From positions 1 to 46,429 of the forward strand of contig CAMASH010000023.1 in the NCBI GenBank assembly GCA_945860745.1: a stretch of DNA of 46,429 bases. The letters are read 5' to 3'. Positions 15,786 through 22,500 of the stretch are shown here, piece by piece. The DNA comes from Chthoniobacter flavus (GTDB lineage Bacteria; Verrucomicrobiota; Verrucomicrobiia; Chthoniobacterales; Terrimicrobiaceae). Position numbers and translations under genes: made by a program. The notes under the pieces were generated by a model, which made no database searches, was not told the DNA's origin, and was given only the letters and a program-made list of their open reading frames with translations. Positions within the stretch are counted from its first letter, which is position 1. Each line of letters opens with the position of its first letter.

Positions 15786-16715
15786 ATGCCGGAACAGCCT
15801 TCCTTCGACTACGACACGGCCGCGGCATTGCTCGGCCTGGCGCAATCGCGCGGCTGGCCCTTGTGGCAAGTCGCCCTCGCCCGCGAAGCCCGCTTGCAAA
15901 ATTGCGAGGAGGAACCCCTGCTGGAACGCATGGCCGGACACTATCGCATCATGCGACAGGCCGTGCGCGACGGCCTGCGAATCAAAGACCAGTCCCCCAG
16001 CGGCCTCTCGGGCGGAGACGCCAGCCGCTTGTTCGAGTACTCGACTTCCGCCGGGCCGCTTTTCGGAGCACGCTTCTCCAAGCTGGCCGCCTACGGCTTT
16101 GCCGTGCTGGAACACAACGCCCAGTTCGGACGCATCGTCGCCACCCCCACCGCGGGGTCCTCCGGCATCCTGCCGGCCTGCCTGCTTGACCTGGAGGAAA
16201 ACGAGAACCTCGACGAAACCGGTGCGGCCCGGGCCTTGTTCACCGCCGCCGCCATCGGGGTGGTGATCGGAAAAAACGCCAGCTTCTCCGGCGCGCGCGG
16301 CGGTTGCCAGGCCGAGGTAGGCAGCGCCTCCTGCATGGCCGCGGCCGCCGTGACGGAGGCCCGTGGAGGTTCGCCAGAACAGGCCTGTTCCGCCGCCGCC
16401 TTCGCGCTCATGAACACCCTCGGCATGGTCTGCGATCCCATCGGAGGATACGTCGAAGTGCCCTGCGTAAGCCGGAACGGCATGTTTGCCGTCCACAGTA
16501 TGCTGGCCGCCCTGATGGCTCTGGCCGGGGTGCGCTGCGTCGTGCCGCTGGACGATGTCGTGCTGGCCATGCGCGACATCGGACGGCGCATGCCCCGTGC
16601 GCTCAAGGAAACCTCCGAAGGAGGGCTGGCCCTCACCCCCGCCGCAAAGAAACTGACCCCCGCCGCCGGGCTGATCCCGACCGACGCTCCGATTTCCCGC
16701 CCGGGCGGGAGATGA
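15786..16715 (+). CDS. sdaAA: L-serine ammonia-lyase, iron-sulfur-dependent, alpha subunit
   Basis: This 309-residue protein has the alpha-subunit landmarks QSPSGLSGGDA, TPTAGSSGILPACL and three cysteines placed as the 4Fe-4S ligands: Cys174 (GGCQAEVGSA), Cys216 (MVCDPIGGYVE) and Cys227 (VPCVSRNG). The cluster binds substrate and catalyses dehydration of serine. It is the last gene of the operon and converges on the DUF883 gene, with 5 bases between the two stops. A 16-bp GC palindrome (TCCCGCCCGGGCGGGA, 16695-16710) lies over its last codons, without a T-tract. Confidence 0.95.
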   Translation: MPEQPSFDYDTAAALLGLAQSRGWPLWQVALAREARLQNCEEEPLLERMAGHYRIMRQAVRDGLRIKDQSPSGLSGGDASRLFEYSTSAGPLFGARFSKLAAYGFAVLEHNAQFGRIVATPTAGSSGILPACLLDLEENENLDETGAARALFTAAAIGVVIGKNASFSGARGGCQAEVGSASCMAAAAVTEARGGSPEQACSAAAFALMNTLGMVCDPIGGYVEVPCVSRNGMFAVHSMLAALMALAGVRCVVPLDDVVLAMRDIGRRMPRALKETSEGGLALTPAAKKLTPAAGLIPTDAPISRPGGR

Positions 16716-16720
16716 ACCTC

Positions 16721-17014
16721 CTAGTCCCTGCGTCGGCCGAGCAGGAAGGCGACGACGCCAGCCACGATAAAGGCAATGGCGATGGACGCCACCGGATTCT
16801 CCCGAACGGTTTCCCCGGCAAATTTCGCCCGCACCACGGCCTCCTCGCGGGCGCGGTCATAGATCTCCCCGCCGCTGTTCAGGGCGGAGGCGAGACGCTT
16901 GCGGGCCTGTTTCACATTTTCCTCGGCCACGTCCGAGGTGGCGGCAATGAGGGAACGCGCGTCATGCGCGAGAGTTTCGACGTACAGGGCTACGGAATTG
17001 GGATTTTTGCTCAT
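16721..17014 (-). CDS. DUF883/ElaB-YqjD-like membrane-anchored protein
   Basis: From ATG 17014 the product has 97 residues. An amphipathic, charged helical region (AHDARSLIAATSDVAEENVKQ) is followed by VRENPVASIAIAFIVAGVVA, a single C-terminal transmembrane helix, and a short Arg-rich tail (LLGRRRD). This is the layout of the YqjD/ElaB family of ribosome-associated inner-membrane proteins. A longer open frame extends upstream but runs through the inverted-repeat element at 17076-17255 and has no family similarity, so I chose the internal ATG. Confidence 0.88.
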   Translation of the reverse strand: MSKNPNSVALYVETLAHDARSLIAATSDVAEENVKQARKRLASALNSGGEIYDRAREEAVVRAKFAGETVRENPVASIAIAFIVAGVVAFLLGRRRD

Positions 17015-17075
17015 GCTTTCACTATGGCGCGGAAGCTGCGGGGAAGCAACAGCGGGACGAACCGATAGGAGCTGT

Positions 17076-17255
17076 AAATAAATAAAGGCGGCAAGATGGC
17101 GCCGGAGTTTTGGCCTCTGGCCAGGCGCGACGAAGGAGCAGAGCCCAAGCACTCTGTGACTGAGACTCGACGAAGGAGAGAGCCAGGGTGCACAGGGGAT
17201 AACCAACGCCGCCAGAGGCCCAAAGAACAAGCGAGGTTGCTCCCTTTATTTATTT
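17076..17255. repeat. 180-bp inverted-repeat element
   Basis: The ends are a perfect 12-bp inverted repeat, AAATAAATAAAG (17076-17087) and CTTTATTTATTT (17244-17255). The similarity continues inward as an imperfect pair (GGCGGCAA against TTGCTCCC) and then a perfect 10-bp pair, GGCCTCTGGC and GCCAGAGGCC. Inside, CGACGAAGGAG occurs twice (17128-17138 and 17168-17178). It fills the gap between two minus-strand genes and has no coding sense of its own. It looks like a MITE-like or extragenic palindromic element able to fold into one long hairpin; no target duplication is obvious. Confidence 0.6.
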
Positions 17256-17263
17256 CCAGCGAC

Positions 17264-18304
17264 TTACTCCAGATCGCAGAGGTCTGCATATCTCGACTTC
17301 TCCCCGCCCGAGGAACTCCGCAGATACAAACTCGGCTCGATGACCGCCGAGCGGGCGGAATGGCCGTTGATTTTTTGCAGAAGAATCTCCACCGCCTTCA
17401 GACCGGCCCGCTTCATCTCCGAGGTCACCGAAGTGATCGGAACGATGCAGTCCTCGGCCACCGGGGAATTATCGATCCCGGTCACCTTGACCGCCTCGGG
17501 CACCTTGATGCCCTGGCGGACCAGTTCGTTGATCGCTCCATTGGCCTGGGCGTCGGACTGACAGACAATGCCGTCGAAGGGAACGGCAGACTTCAGCAAT
17601 CGCGCCAGACTGGACTTTCCATCTTCGAGATGAAAACTCAAGGTATCGATCAGAAGTCGCGGGTCCACCTTGATTCTCGCCTCCTGGTGTGCCCTCAGAA
17701 ACCCGGCGGTGCGGGTGTCGATGGTGCTGAAGCAAGCCAGCCGGCGGCAACCTTGTTTCAGCAGATGCTCGGTGGCGAGAAATCCCTGCCGCTCGTAGTT
17801 GATCTCAACGTTGGTGAGAACCTTCCGGGAGGAAGCCGGCATTTCATTGAAGATGGAAACAACCGGGACATTCTGCCGCTCCAGATCGCGGAATTTGGGC
17901 ATGAGCCCCGGATGATGCGCCCCCGCCACAATCAAACCATCCACCTCCCTTTTCAGGTGCGTGTCGCAAGCGACCATAAAGCCCTCATCGGTCCGAAAAA
18001 ACCGCAGCCACATGCGCAGGCCGCTCTGCTCCAGTCCCTCCGCCAGACCCCGCAGCAAGCGGTCACTCCCATCGCTGCCCGGACTTCCGATGTGATGCAA
18101 AAAGATGCCCACGGCACCCTTGCGTCCGGCTTTCAAAGCCACCGCCAGCCGGTTGGGCGTATAGTCGAGTTCTTTCGCCTTCTTGATAATGGCGTCGCGG
18201 GTTTTCGGACTGACACCCGTCGTTCCCAATCTGCCGCTCAGCACCTTGGAGACCAAAGTATAAGACACGCCGAGATCGGCCGCGATTCGCTTGAGAGAAA
18301 CCAT
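17264..18304 (-). CDS. LacI-family transcriptional regulator
   Basis: This 346-residue protein begins with the LacI helix-turn-helix (VSLKRIAADLGVSYTLVSKV), hinge YTPNRLAVALKAGRKGAVG, and then a type-1 periplasmic-binding-protein sensor domain (GIDNSPVAEDCIVPITSVTS is the usual C-terminal segment). It stands alone between an intergenic repeat and the divergent kdsA, so no target operon is adjacent. Its own upstream region carries a promoter with a CG-centred palindrome over the -35 box, which suggests autoregulation. The effector is unknown. Confidence 0.94.
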   Translation of the reverse strand: MVSLKRIAADLGVSYTLVSKVLSGRLGTTGVSPKTRDAIIKKAKELDYTPNRLAVALKAGRKGAVGIFLHHIGSPGSDGSDRLLRGLAEGLEQSGLRMWLRFFRTDEGFMVACDTHLKREVDGLIVAGAHHPGLMPKFRDLERQNVPVVSIFNEMPASSRKVLTNVEINYERQGFLATEHLLKQGCRRLACFSTIDTRTAGFLRAHQEARIKVDPRLLIDTLSFHLEDGKSSLARLLKSAVPFDGIVCQSDAQANGAINELVRQGIKVPEAVKVTGIDNSPVAEDCIVPITSVTSEMKRAGLKAVEILLQKINGHSARSAVIEPSLYLRSSSGGEKSRYADLCDLE

Positions 18305-18324
18305 AGATCCTTTCCCAGGGTCAG

Positions 18325-18353
18325 TTTATGGCAAGACCCGACTGACCGGTCAA
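18325..18353 (-). promoter_or_regulatory. Promoter of the lone lacI-type gene
   Basis: On the minus strand TTGACC (18353-18348), exactly 17 bases, then CATAAA (18330-18325). It is positioned 20 bases upstream of the ATG at 18304. The palindrome TGACCGGTCA overlaps the -35. Confidence 0.5.
18343..18352. promoter_or_regulatory. CG-centred palindrome, candidate LacI-family auto-operator
   Basis: TGACC-GGTCA is a perfect 10-bp palindrome with the central CG typical of LacI-family operators, lying over the -35 region of the regulator's own promoter. The function is inferred from position and symmetry. Confidence 0.45.
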
Positions 18354-18478
18354 AGACAATGCCAGCGGCAGGCCCCCCCGGCCCACGAAAACACCACCGC
18401 CATTCCGTTCGCGATTTTCCCTCGTGGGGGGCAAGACTCTCTTGGCGAAGTGGAGAAATGCCGCTAGGTTGCCCGCCC

Positions 18479-19300
18479 ATGCCTCGCCGTGTTGTCAAAA
18501 TCGGCCGCCACACCCTCGGCGGTCGGAAGCTGCTTTTCCTGCTGGGACCCTGTGTGATCGAGACGCCGGCCTTCACCCGCCGCATGGCCCGGAAATTGCA
18601 CACCATCTGCCGCGACGAGGGCGTCGATTTCGTTTTCAAGGCTTCGTATGACAAGGCCAACCGCACATCCGTGAGTTCTTTCCGCGGCACGGACGCCCGG
18701 GATGGCTGCGAATTGCTGGCCGAGATCGGCGGCGAACTCGGCGTGCCGGTCACGACCGATGTGCATACTCCGCAAGAAATCGAGATCGCCGCCCCGCTGG
18801 TGGACCTGATCCAGATTCCCGCGTTTCTTTGCCGTCAGACCGATCTCATCCTGGCCGCCGGGGCCAGCGGCTGTGCGGTCAATGTGAAGAAGGGACAGTT
18901 TCTCGCGCCCTGGGATGTAAAAAACATCGCGAAGAAACTGGAGAACGCCGGCAGCAAGGGATTTTGTTTCACCGAGCGCGGGACGACCTTCGGCTACAAC
19001 AACCTTGTGGCCGACATGCGGGCGATTTTCTGGATGCAACAATTGAGTTATCAGGTAGTTTTCGACGCGACACACTCCGTGCAGCGGCCGGGTGGTGCGG
19101 GGGACCGCACCGGCGGTGATGGCGAACTGGCGCCGGTGCTGGCTCGTGCGGCCGTGGCCGCCGGTTGCGACGGCGTGTTTATTGAAACCCATGAAAATCC
19201 CGCAAAAGCCCTTTCCGACGGCCCGAATCAAATCCCGTTGCGCGCCCTGCCCAAGTTGTTGCGCCAACTCACCCGCATCCGCCATGAAATTCTTCGCTAG
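18479..19300 (+). CDS. kdsA: 3-deoxy-8-phosphooctulonate (KDO-8-P) synthase
   Basis: The product has 273 residues, the usual length for KdsA, which joins phosphoenolpyruvate and arabinose-5-phosphate to make KDO-8-phosphate for the LPS inner core. Motifs are LLGPCVIET (21-29), FKASYDKANRTS, TDVHTPQEIE, PAFLCRQTDL, VKKGQFLAP and DATHSVQRPGG. The ATG at 18479 gives the standard N-terminus; an in-frame ATG at 18458 would add seven residues. A much longer open frame runs upstream on this strand but is antisense to the LacI gene. It overlaps the following lptC-like gene by 17 bases and opens the LPS-export/phosphotransfer operon. Confidence 0.97.
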   Translation: MPRRVVKIGRHTLGGRKLLFLLGPCVIETPAFTRRMARKLHTICRDEGVDFVFKASYDKANRTSVSSFRGTDARDGCELLAEIGGELGVPVTTDVHTPQEIEIAAPLVDLIQIPAFLCRQTDLILAAGASGCAVNVKKGQFLAPWDVKNIAKKLENAGSKGFCFTERGTTFGYNNLVADMRAIFWMQQLSYQVVFDATHSVQRPGGAGDRTGGDGELAPVLARAAVAAGCDGVFIETHENPAKALSDGPNQIPLRALPKLLRQLTRIRHEILR

Positions 19301-19796
19301 CCTCGCTTTCGCCGTTTCTTTGCTGGCCTCCACACCGCTCCACGCCGAAAAACCGGCGGACGGCAAGGACGCCGCCCCGGCGCAGAAAAACGACGCGGCC
19401 AAGGACAAGGACGCGACCGAGCAGGCCTTCGACATTCCCGTGCAGGAAGGGGTTCCGGTCAAAGGCATCAAAATTCCGCACTACGACAAGGACGGAAAAC
19501 TCCAGATGACTTTCGAGGCCGAGATGGCCAGGAAAATCGACTCCTCGCACGTCGAGATGGAGAACCTGAGGATCGAAGCCGCCTCGGACGACGGGAAAAA
19601 GTTTTATATTGAACTGCCGCGGGCGGTTTTTAATCTGGAAACCCGTGTCATGAACGGCCAGAGCCACGTGCTCATTCGCCGGGAGGATTTCGAGATTAAT
19701 GGCGATGCCGGGGAATTCCACGTCAAGTCCCGCAACGCCACGATCTTCGGTAATGTGAAAATGATCATCTTCAACTCAGAAAACTTCGCAAAATAA
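19284..19796 (+). CDS. lptC: LPS-export periplasmic protein, LptC-like
   Basis: From ATG 19284 the product has 170 residues, beginning with a hydrophobic leader (MKFFASLAFAVSLLASTPLHA) and an Ala/Lys/Asp-rich linker. The rest is an OstA/LptC-type beta-jellyroll strand pattern (KGIKIPHYDKDGKLQMTFEA; NLRIEAASDDGKKFYIEL; GEFHVKSRNATIFGNVKMII). LptC hands LPS from the LptB2FG transporter to the LptA bridge. The assignment rests on fold-level similarity plus position between kdsA and the lptA/lptB genes. It overlaps kdsA by 17 bases and its TAA overlaps the next ATG. Confidence 0.75.
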   Translation: MKFFASLAFAVSLLASTPLHAEKPADGKDAAPAQKNDAAKDKDATEQAFDIPVQEGVPVKGIKIPHYDKDGKLQMTFEAEMARKIDSSHVEMENLRIEAASDDGKKFYIELPRAVFNLETRVMNGQSHVLIRREDFEINGDAGEFHVKSRNATIFGNVKMIIFNSENFAK

Positions 19797-20398
19797 TGAA
19801 ACCCACCCTTTTCGCCACGCTCCTTGGCCTGCTGGCCTGTGCCGTCACGGCGCCGGCCGCTCCGGGCGACAATCCCACCATGAACCCCGATTCCGCGGGT
19901 CAGACCCAGGCCGAAAAAAGCAATCCTTTCGGCATGGCCGGCATGGGCAAGGAACGCCCGAAGGATGCCAAAACGGAAATCACCGCGAAGAAGGAAGCCA
20001 GTTTCGACAACACCACGAATATCGCGGAATTTGAGGGCAACGTGGTGGTGAAGGACACCCAATTCACCCTCTTTTGCGACCGGCTCAAAGTCACCTTGCT
20101 CAAGACCCGCAAGGGCATGGAACTCTGCGAGTCCTTCGGCAACGTCATCATCGTCCAGGAAAACACCGACGCCTCCGGCAAGACCGCCAAATCGATCGGG
20201 CGGGCCGGCAAGGCGGTTTACGATCCCGCCAGTGGGGACATCACCCTGACCATCAACCCCTCCGTCCAAAGCGATGTCAACATGCAGGTGGGCGATCCCG
20301 ACACGATCATGATCCTCAACCGCAACGGCAAATCGCGCACCATCGGTCCCAGCAAAACTGTGCTGGTCGACACCGGCGACAAATCCCAAGCCCCATGA
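19796..20398 (+). CDS. lptA: LPS-transport periplasmic bridge protein, LptA/OstA-like
   Basis: This 200-residue protein has a signal peptide (MKPTLFATLLGLLACAVTAPA), a low-complexity linker and an OstA-type repeat: KTEITAKKEASFDNTTNIA, FEGNVVVKD, FTLFCDRLKV and SFGNVIIVQE. This pattern of antiparallel strands ending in GNV is typical of LptA. It forms part of the periplasmic bridge that carries LPS to the outer membrane. It overlaps lptC by one base at the start (TAATG) and lptB by four at the end (ATGA). Confidence 0.85.
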   Translation: MKPTLFATLLGLLACAVTAPAAPGDNPTMNPDSAGQTQAEKSNPFGMAGMGKERPKDAKTEITAKKEASFDNTTNIAEFEGNVVVKDTQFTLFCDRLKVTLLKTRKGMELCESFGNVIIVQENTDASGKTAKSIGRAGKAVYDPASGDITLTINPSVQSDVNMQVGDPDTIMILNRNGKSRTIGPSKTVLVDTGDKSQAP

Positions 20399-21168
20399 GC
20401 ATACCCGCCCCGGCCCCTCCGCATGATCTGACCTCGAAGGACCGCCTGCCTCTTCTCCGCACCGACAAGCTGGTCAAGATTTATGGCGGGCGTTCCGTCG
20501 TCAACGGGGTGGATATCAACGTGCGCCGCGGCGAGATCGTGGGTCTGCTCGGCCCGAACGGCGCGGGCAAGACGACCACGTTTTACATGATCGTCGGCCT
20601 GGTCCGTCCGAATGGCGGGAAGGTTTTTTTCGAGGAGCGCGACGTCACCTCCATGCCGATGTACCGCCGGGCCCGCGAGGGCATGGGCTACCTGCCGCAG
20701 GAGGAATCCATCTTCCGCAAACTGACCGTGCGGGAAAACATCATGGCCATCCTCGAGACGACCAAGATGAACAAGCCGGACCGCAAGCACCGCTGCGAGG
20801 AATTGCTGACCCAGTTCGGCATCGAACATCTTTCCCACAACACGGCCCTCACCCTGTCGGGCGGAGAAAAACGCCGCCTGACCATCGCCCGCTCGCTCGT
20901 CACCAATCCCTCGCTCCTCATGCTCGACGAACCCTTCAGCGGCGTCGATCCCATCGCCGTGTATGATGTGCAGCAGATCATCCAGGACCTCCGCGCCCAG
21001 GGCCTGGCCATTCTCATCACGGACCACAACGTCCGCGAAACGCTGAACATCGTGGACCGGGCCTACCTCATTTTCGAGGGCCGGGTGGAGAGCCAGGGGA
21101 CGAAGGACTTCCTCCTCAACGACCCGATCAGCCGCAAGCTCTATCTGGGCGAGAATTTTCAGATGTAA
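20395..21168 (+). CDS. lptB: LPS-export ABC transporter ATP-binding protein
   Basis: This 257-residue ATPase has Walker A GPNGAGKTT (about 53-61), a Q-loop in YLPQEESIFRKLTVREN, the signature LSGGEKRR (about 155-162), Walker B LLMLDEPFSGVDP and the switch-loop His in ITDHNVRETL. The LptB-specific ESIFRKLTV and GVDPIAVYDVQ segments are conserved. It powers LPS extraction from the inner membrane with LptF and LptG, which are not in this window. The ATG overlaps the lptA stop; hprK follows 14 bases after its stop. Confidence 0.96.
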   Translation: MSIPAPAPPHDLTSKDRLPLLRTDKLVKIYGGRSVVNGVDINVRRGEIVGLLGPNGAGKTTTFYMIVGLVRPNGGKVFFEERDVTSMPMYRRAREGMGYLPQEESIFRKLTVRENIMAILETTKMNKPDRKHRCEELLTQFGIEHLSHNTALTLSGGEKRRLTIARSLVTNPSLLMLDEPFSGVDPIAVYDVQQIIQDLRAQGLAILITDHNVRETLNIVDRAYLIFEGRVESQGTKDFLLNDPISRKLYLGENFQM

Positions 21169-21182
21169 TCCGGGGCCAGAAA

Positions 21183-22145
21183 ATGAAACCCGCAGCCCAC
21201 CGCGTCCCGCACATCACCGTCGGGCATTTTTATGCGAATCACGCGGAAACGCTGGGTTTGCGCCTGGAGGGCGCGTCGCGGGGTCTCAACCGCAAGATCA
21301 AGGAACCCACCATCAACCGCCCGGGGCTGGCCATCAGTGGATTTTACAGCTACTTCGCCGGCAAACGCATCCAGGTCATCGGCGCGGCGGAGTTAAGCTA
21401 CCTGCGCAGCCTCAATGCCACGACGCTGCGCGAACGGCTCAAGCAGCTTTTCTCCCGCAACATTCCCTGTCTGGTCATCGCCCGCAATTCCCCCATTCCC
21501 AATTCCCTGCTCGATCTGGCCGCGGAACACGAAACGCCCGTCTTTCGGACCCACATGATCACGATGAAGTTCATCAACGCGGCCACCATCGCGCTGGAAT
21601 TTGATTTCGCCCCCTCCGCCCAGGAATACGGCAGCATGGTGGACATCCAGGGCATCGGCACCCTCATCCGCGGAGCCAGCGGCATCGGCAAAAGCGAGTG
21701 CGTGCTTTCCCTCATCGAACGCGGCTACAGCCTGGTCAGCGACGACATCACCAAAATCCGTTCTGTCGAGGGCCGCGAACTGGTCGGCATGTCGGCCGAT
21801 CTCACCCGCTTCCACATGGAGGTCCGCGGCATTGGCGTGATCAACCTCAGCGCCATCTTCGGGGTGGGCAGCGTCCGCACCGAAAAGCGCCTCGATTTTG
21901 TCGTCACTCTGAAGGACTGGGAGGAGCTGGAAAATGTGGACCGGATCGGCCTGGACCGCGAGTTTTACGAGGTGCTCGGCATCAAGATTCCCCACGTGAC
22001 CATCCCGGTCCGCAAGGGCCGCGACCTCGGCCGACTGGTCGAAGTGGCCGCCCTCGACCAGAAATTAAAAAGCATGGGACAGAACAGCGCAGTTGAATTT
22101 AATCAAAGACTGCTGCAAATGATGAGTGAACGCCGTATTCGATAA
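21183..22145 (+). CDS. hprK: HPr kinase/phosphorylase
   Basis: This 320-residue protein has the HprK Walker A loop GASGIGKSE (about 163-171), the capping motif LVSDDITKI and the family signature EVRGIGVINLSAIFGVGSVR. The enzyme phosphorylates and dephosphorylates a serine of HPr in response to metabolic state. Its substrate HPr is encoded 6 bases downstream and carries the target serine, so the pair is functional by sequence. Placement directly after lptB parallels proteobacterial clusters, where rpoN and ptsN would usually lie between; both are absent here. Confidence 0.96.
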   Translation: MKPAAHRVPHITVGHFYANHAETLGLRLEGASRGLNRKIKEPTINRPGLAISGFYSYFAGKRIQVIGAAELSYLRSLNATTLRERLKQLFSRNIPCLVIARNSPIPNSLLDLAAEHETPVFRTHMITMKFINAATIALEFDFAPSAQEYGSMVDIQGIGTLIRGASGIGKSECVLSLIERGYSLVSDDITKIRSVEGRELVGMSADLTRFHMEVRGIGVINLSAIFGVGSVRTEKRLDFVVTLKDWEELENVDRIGLDREFYEVLGIKIPHVTIPVRKGRDLGRLVEVAALDQKLKSMGQNSAVEFNQRLLQMMSERRIR

Positions 22146-22151
22146 TTAAAA

Positions 22152-22460
22152 ATGGGACTCCTCTCTCGCAAAAAACCAACCGACGACGTCCTCCGCCACA
22201 GCAAGGAAATCGTCATTCAGAACCGCAACGGTCTGCACGCGCGTCCCGCCGCGATGTTTGTCAAGATTTCCAGCCGTTACCGGGCGGAGGTTTGGGTCGA
22301 GAAGGATGGCGAAAGGGTCAATGGCAAGAGCATCATGGGTCTCATGATGCTGGCGGCCGGCAAGGGGTCAAAACTGCACATCATCGCGGAGGGCGCTGAT
22401 GCCGACAAGGTCGTGGCCGAGATTGAAAACCTGGTCCAGACCCGCTTCGGGGAAGAATAG
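22152..22460 (+). CDS. ptsH: HPr phosphocarrier protein
   Basis: This 102-residue protein is about 14 residues longer at the N-terminus than Bacillus HPr. His29 lies in NGLHARPAAMFV (equivalent to His15) and Ser60 in NGKSIMGLMML (equivalent to Ser46); both are offset by the same 14, so both phosphorylation sites are intact. Enzyme I phosphorylates the histidine and HprK the serine. It lies between hprK and ptsI in the same operon. No EII permease component is in the window, so a mainly regulatory role is possible. Confidence 0.96.
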   Translation: MGLLSRKKPTDDVLRHSKEIVIQNRNGLHARPAAMFVKISSRYRAEVWVEKDGERVNGKSIMGLMMLAAGKGSKLHIIAEGADADKVVAEIENLVQTRFGEE

Positions 22461-22500
22461 GTTTTTGACGCCCCCGGGATTTGCTGGTACGCCTTGACTG

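Noticed and set aside
16695-16710. GC palindrome TCCCGCCCGGGCGGGA as terminator of sdaAA
   Set aside because: It has no loop, lies inside the coding sequence and is not followed by a T-tract.
17096-18478. Long plus-strand open frame joined to kdsA
   Set aside because: It is antisense to a clear LacI gene and passes through the inverted-repeat element; only the part from 18479 has family similarity (KdsA).
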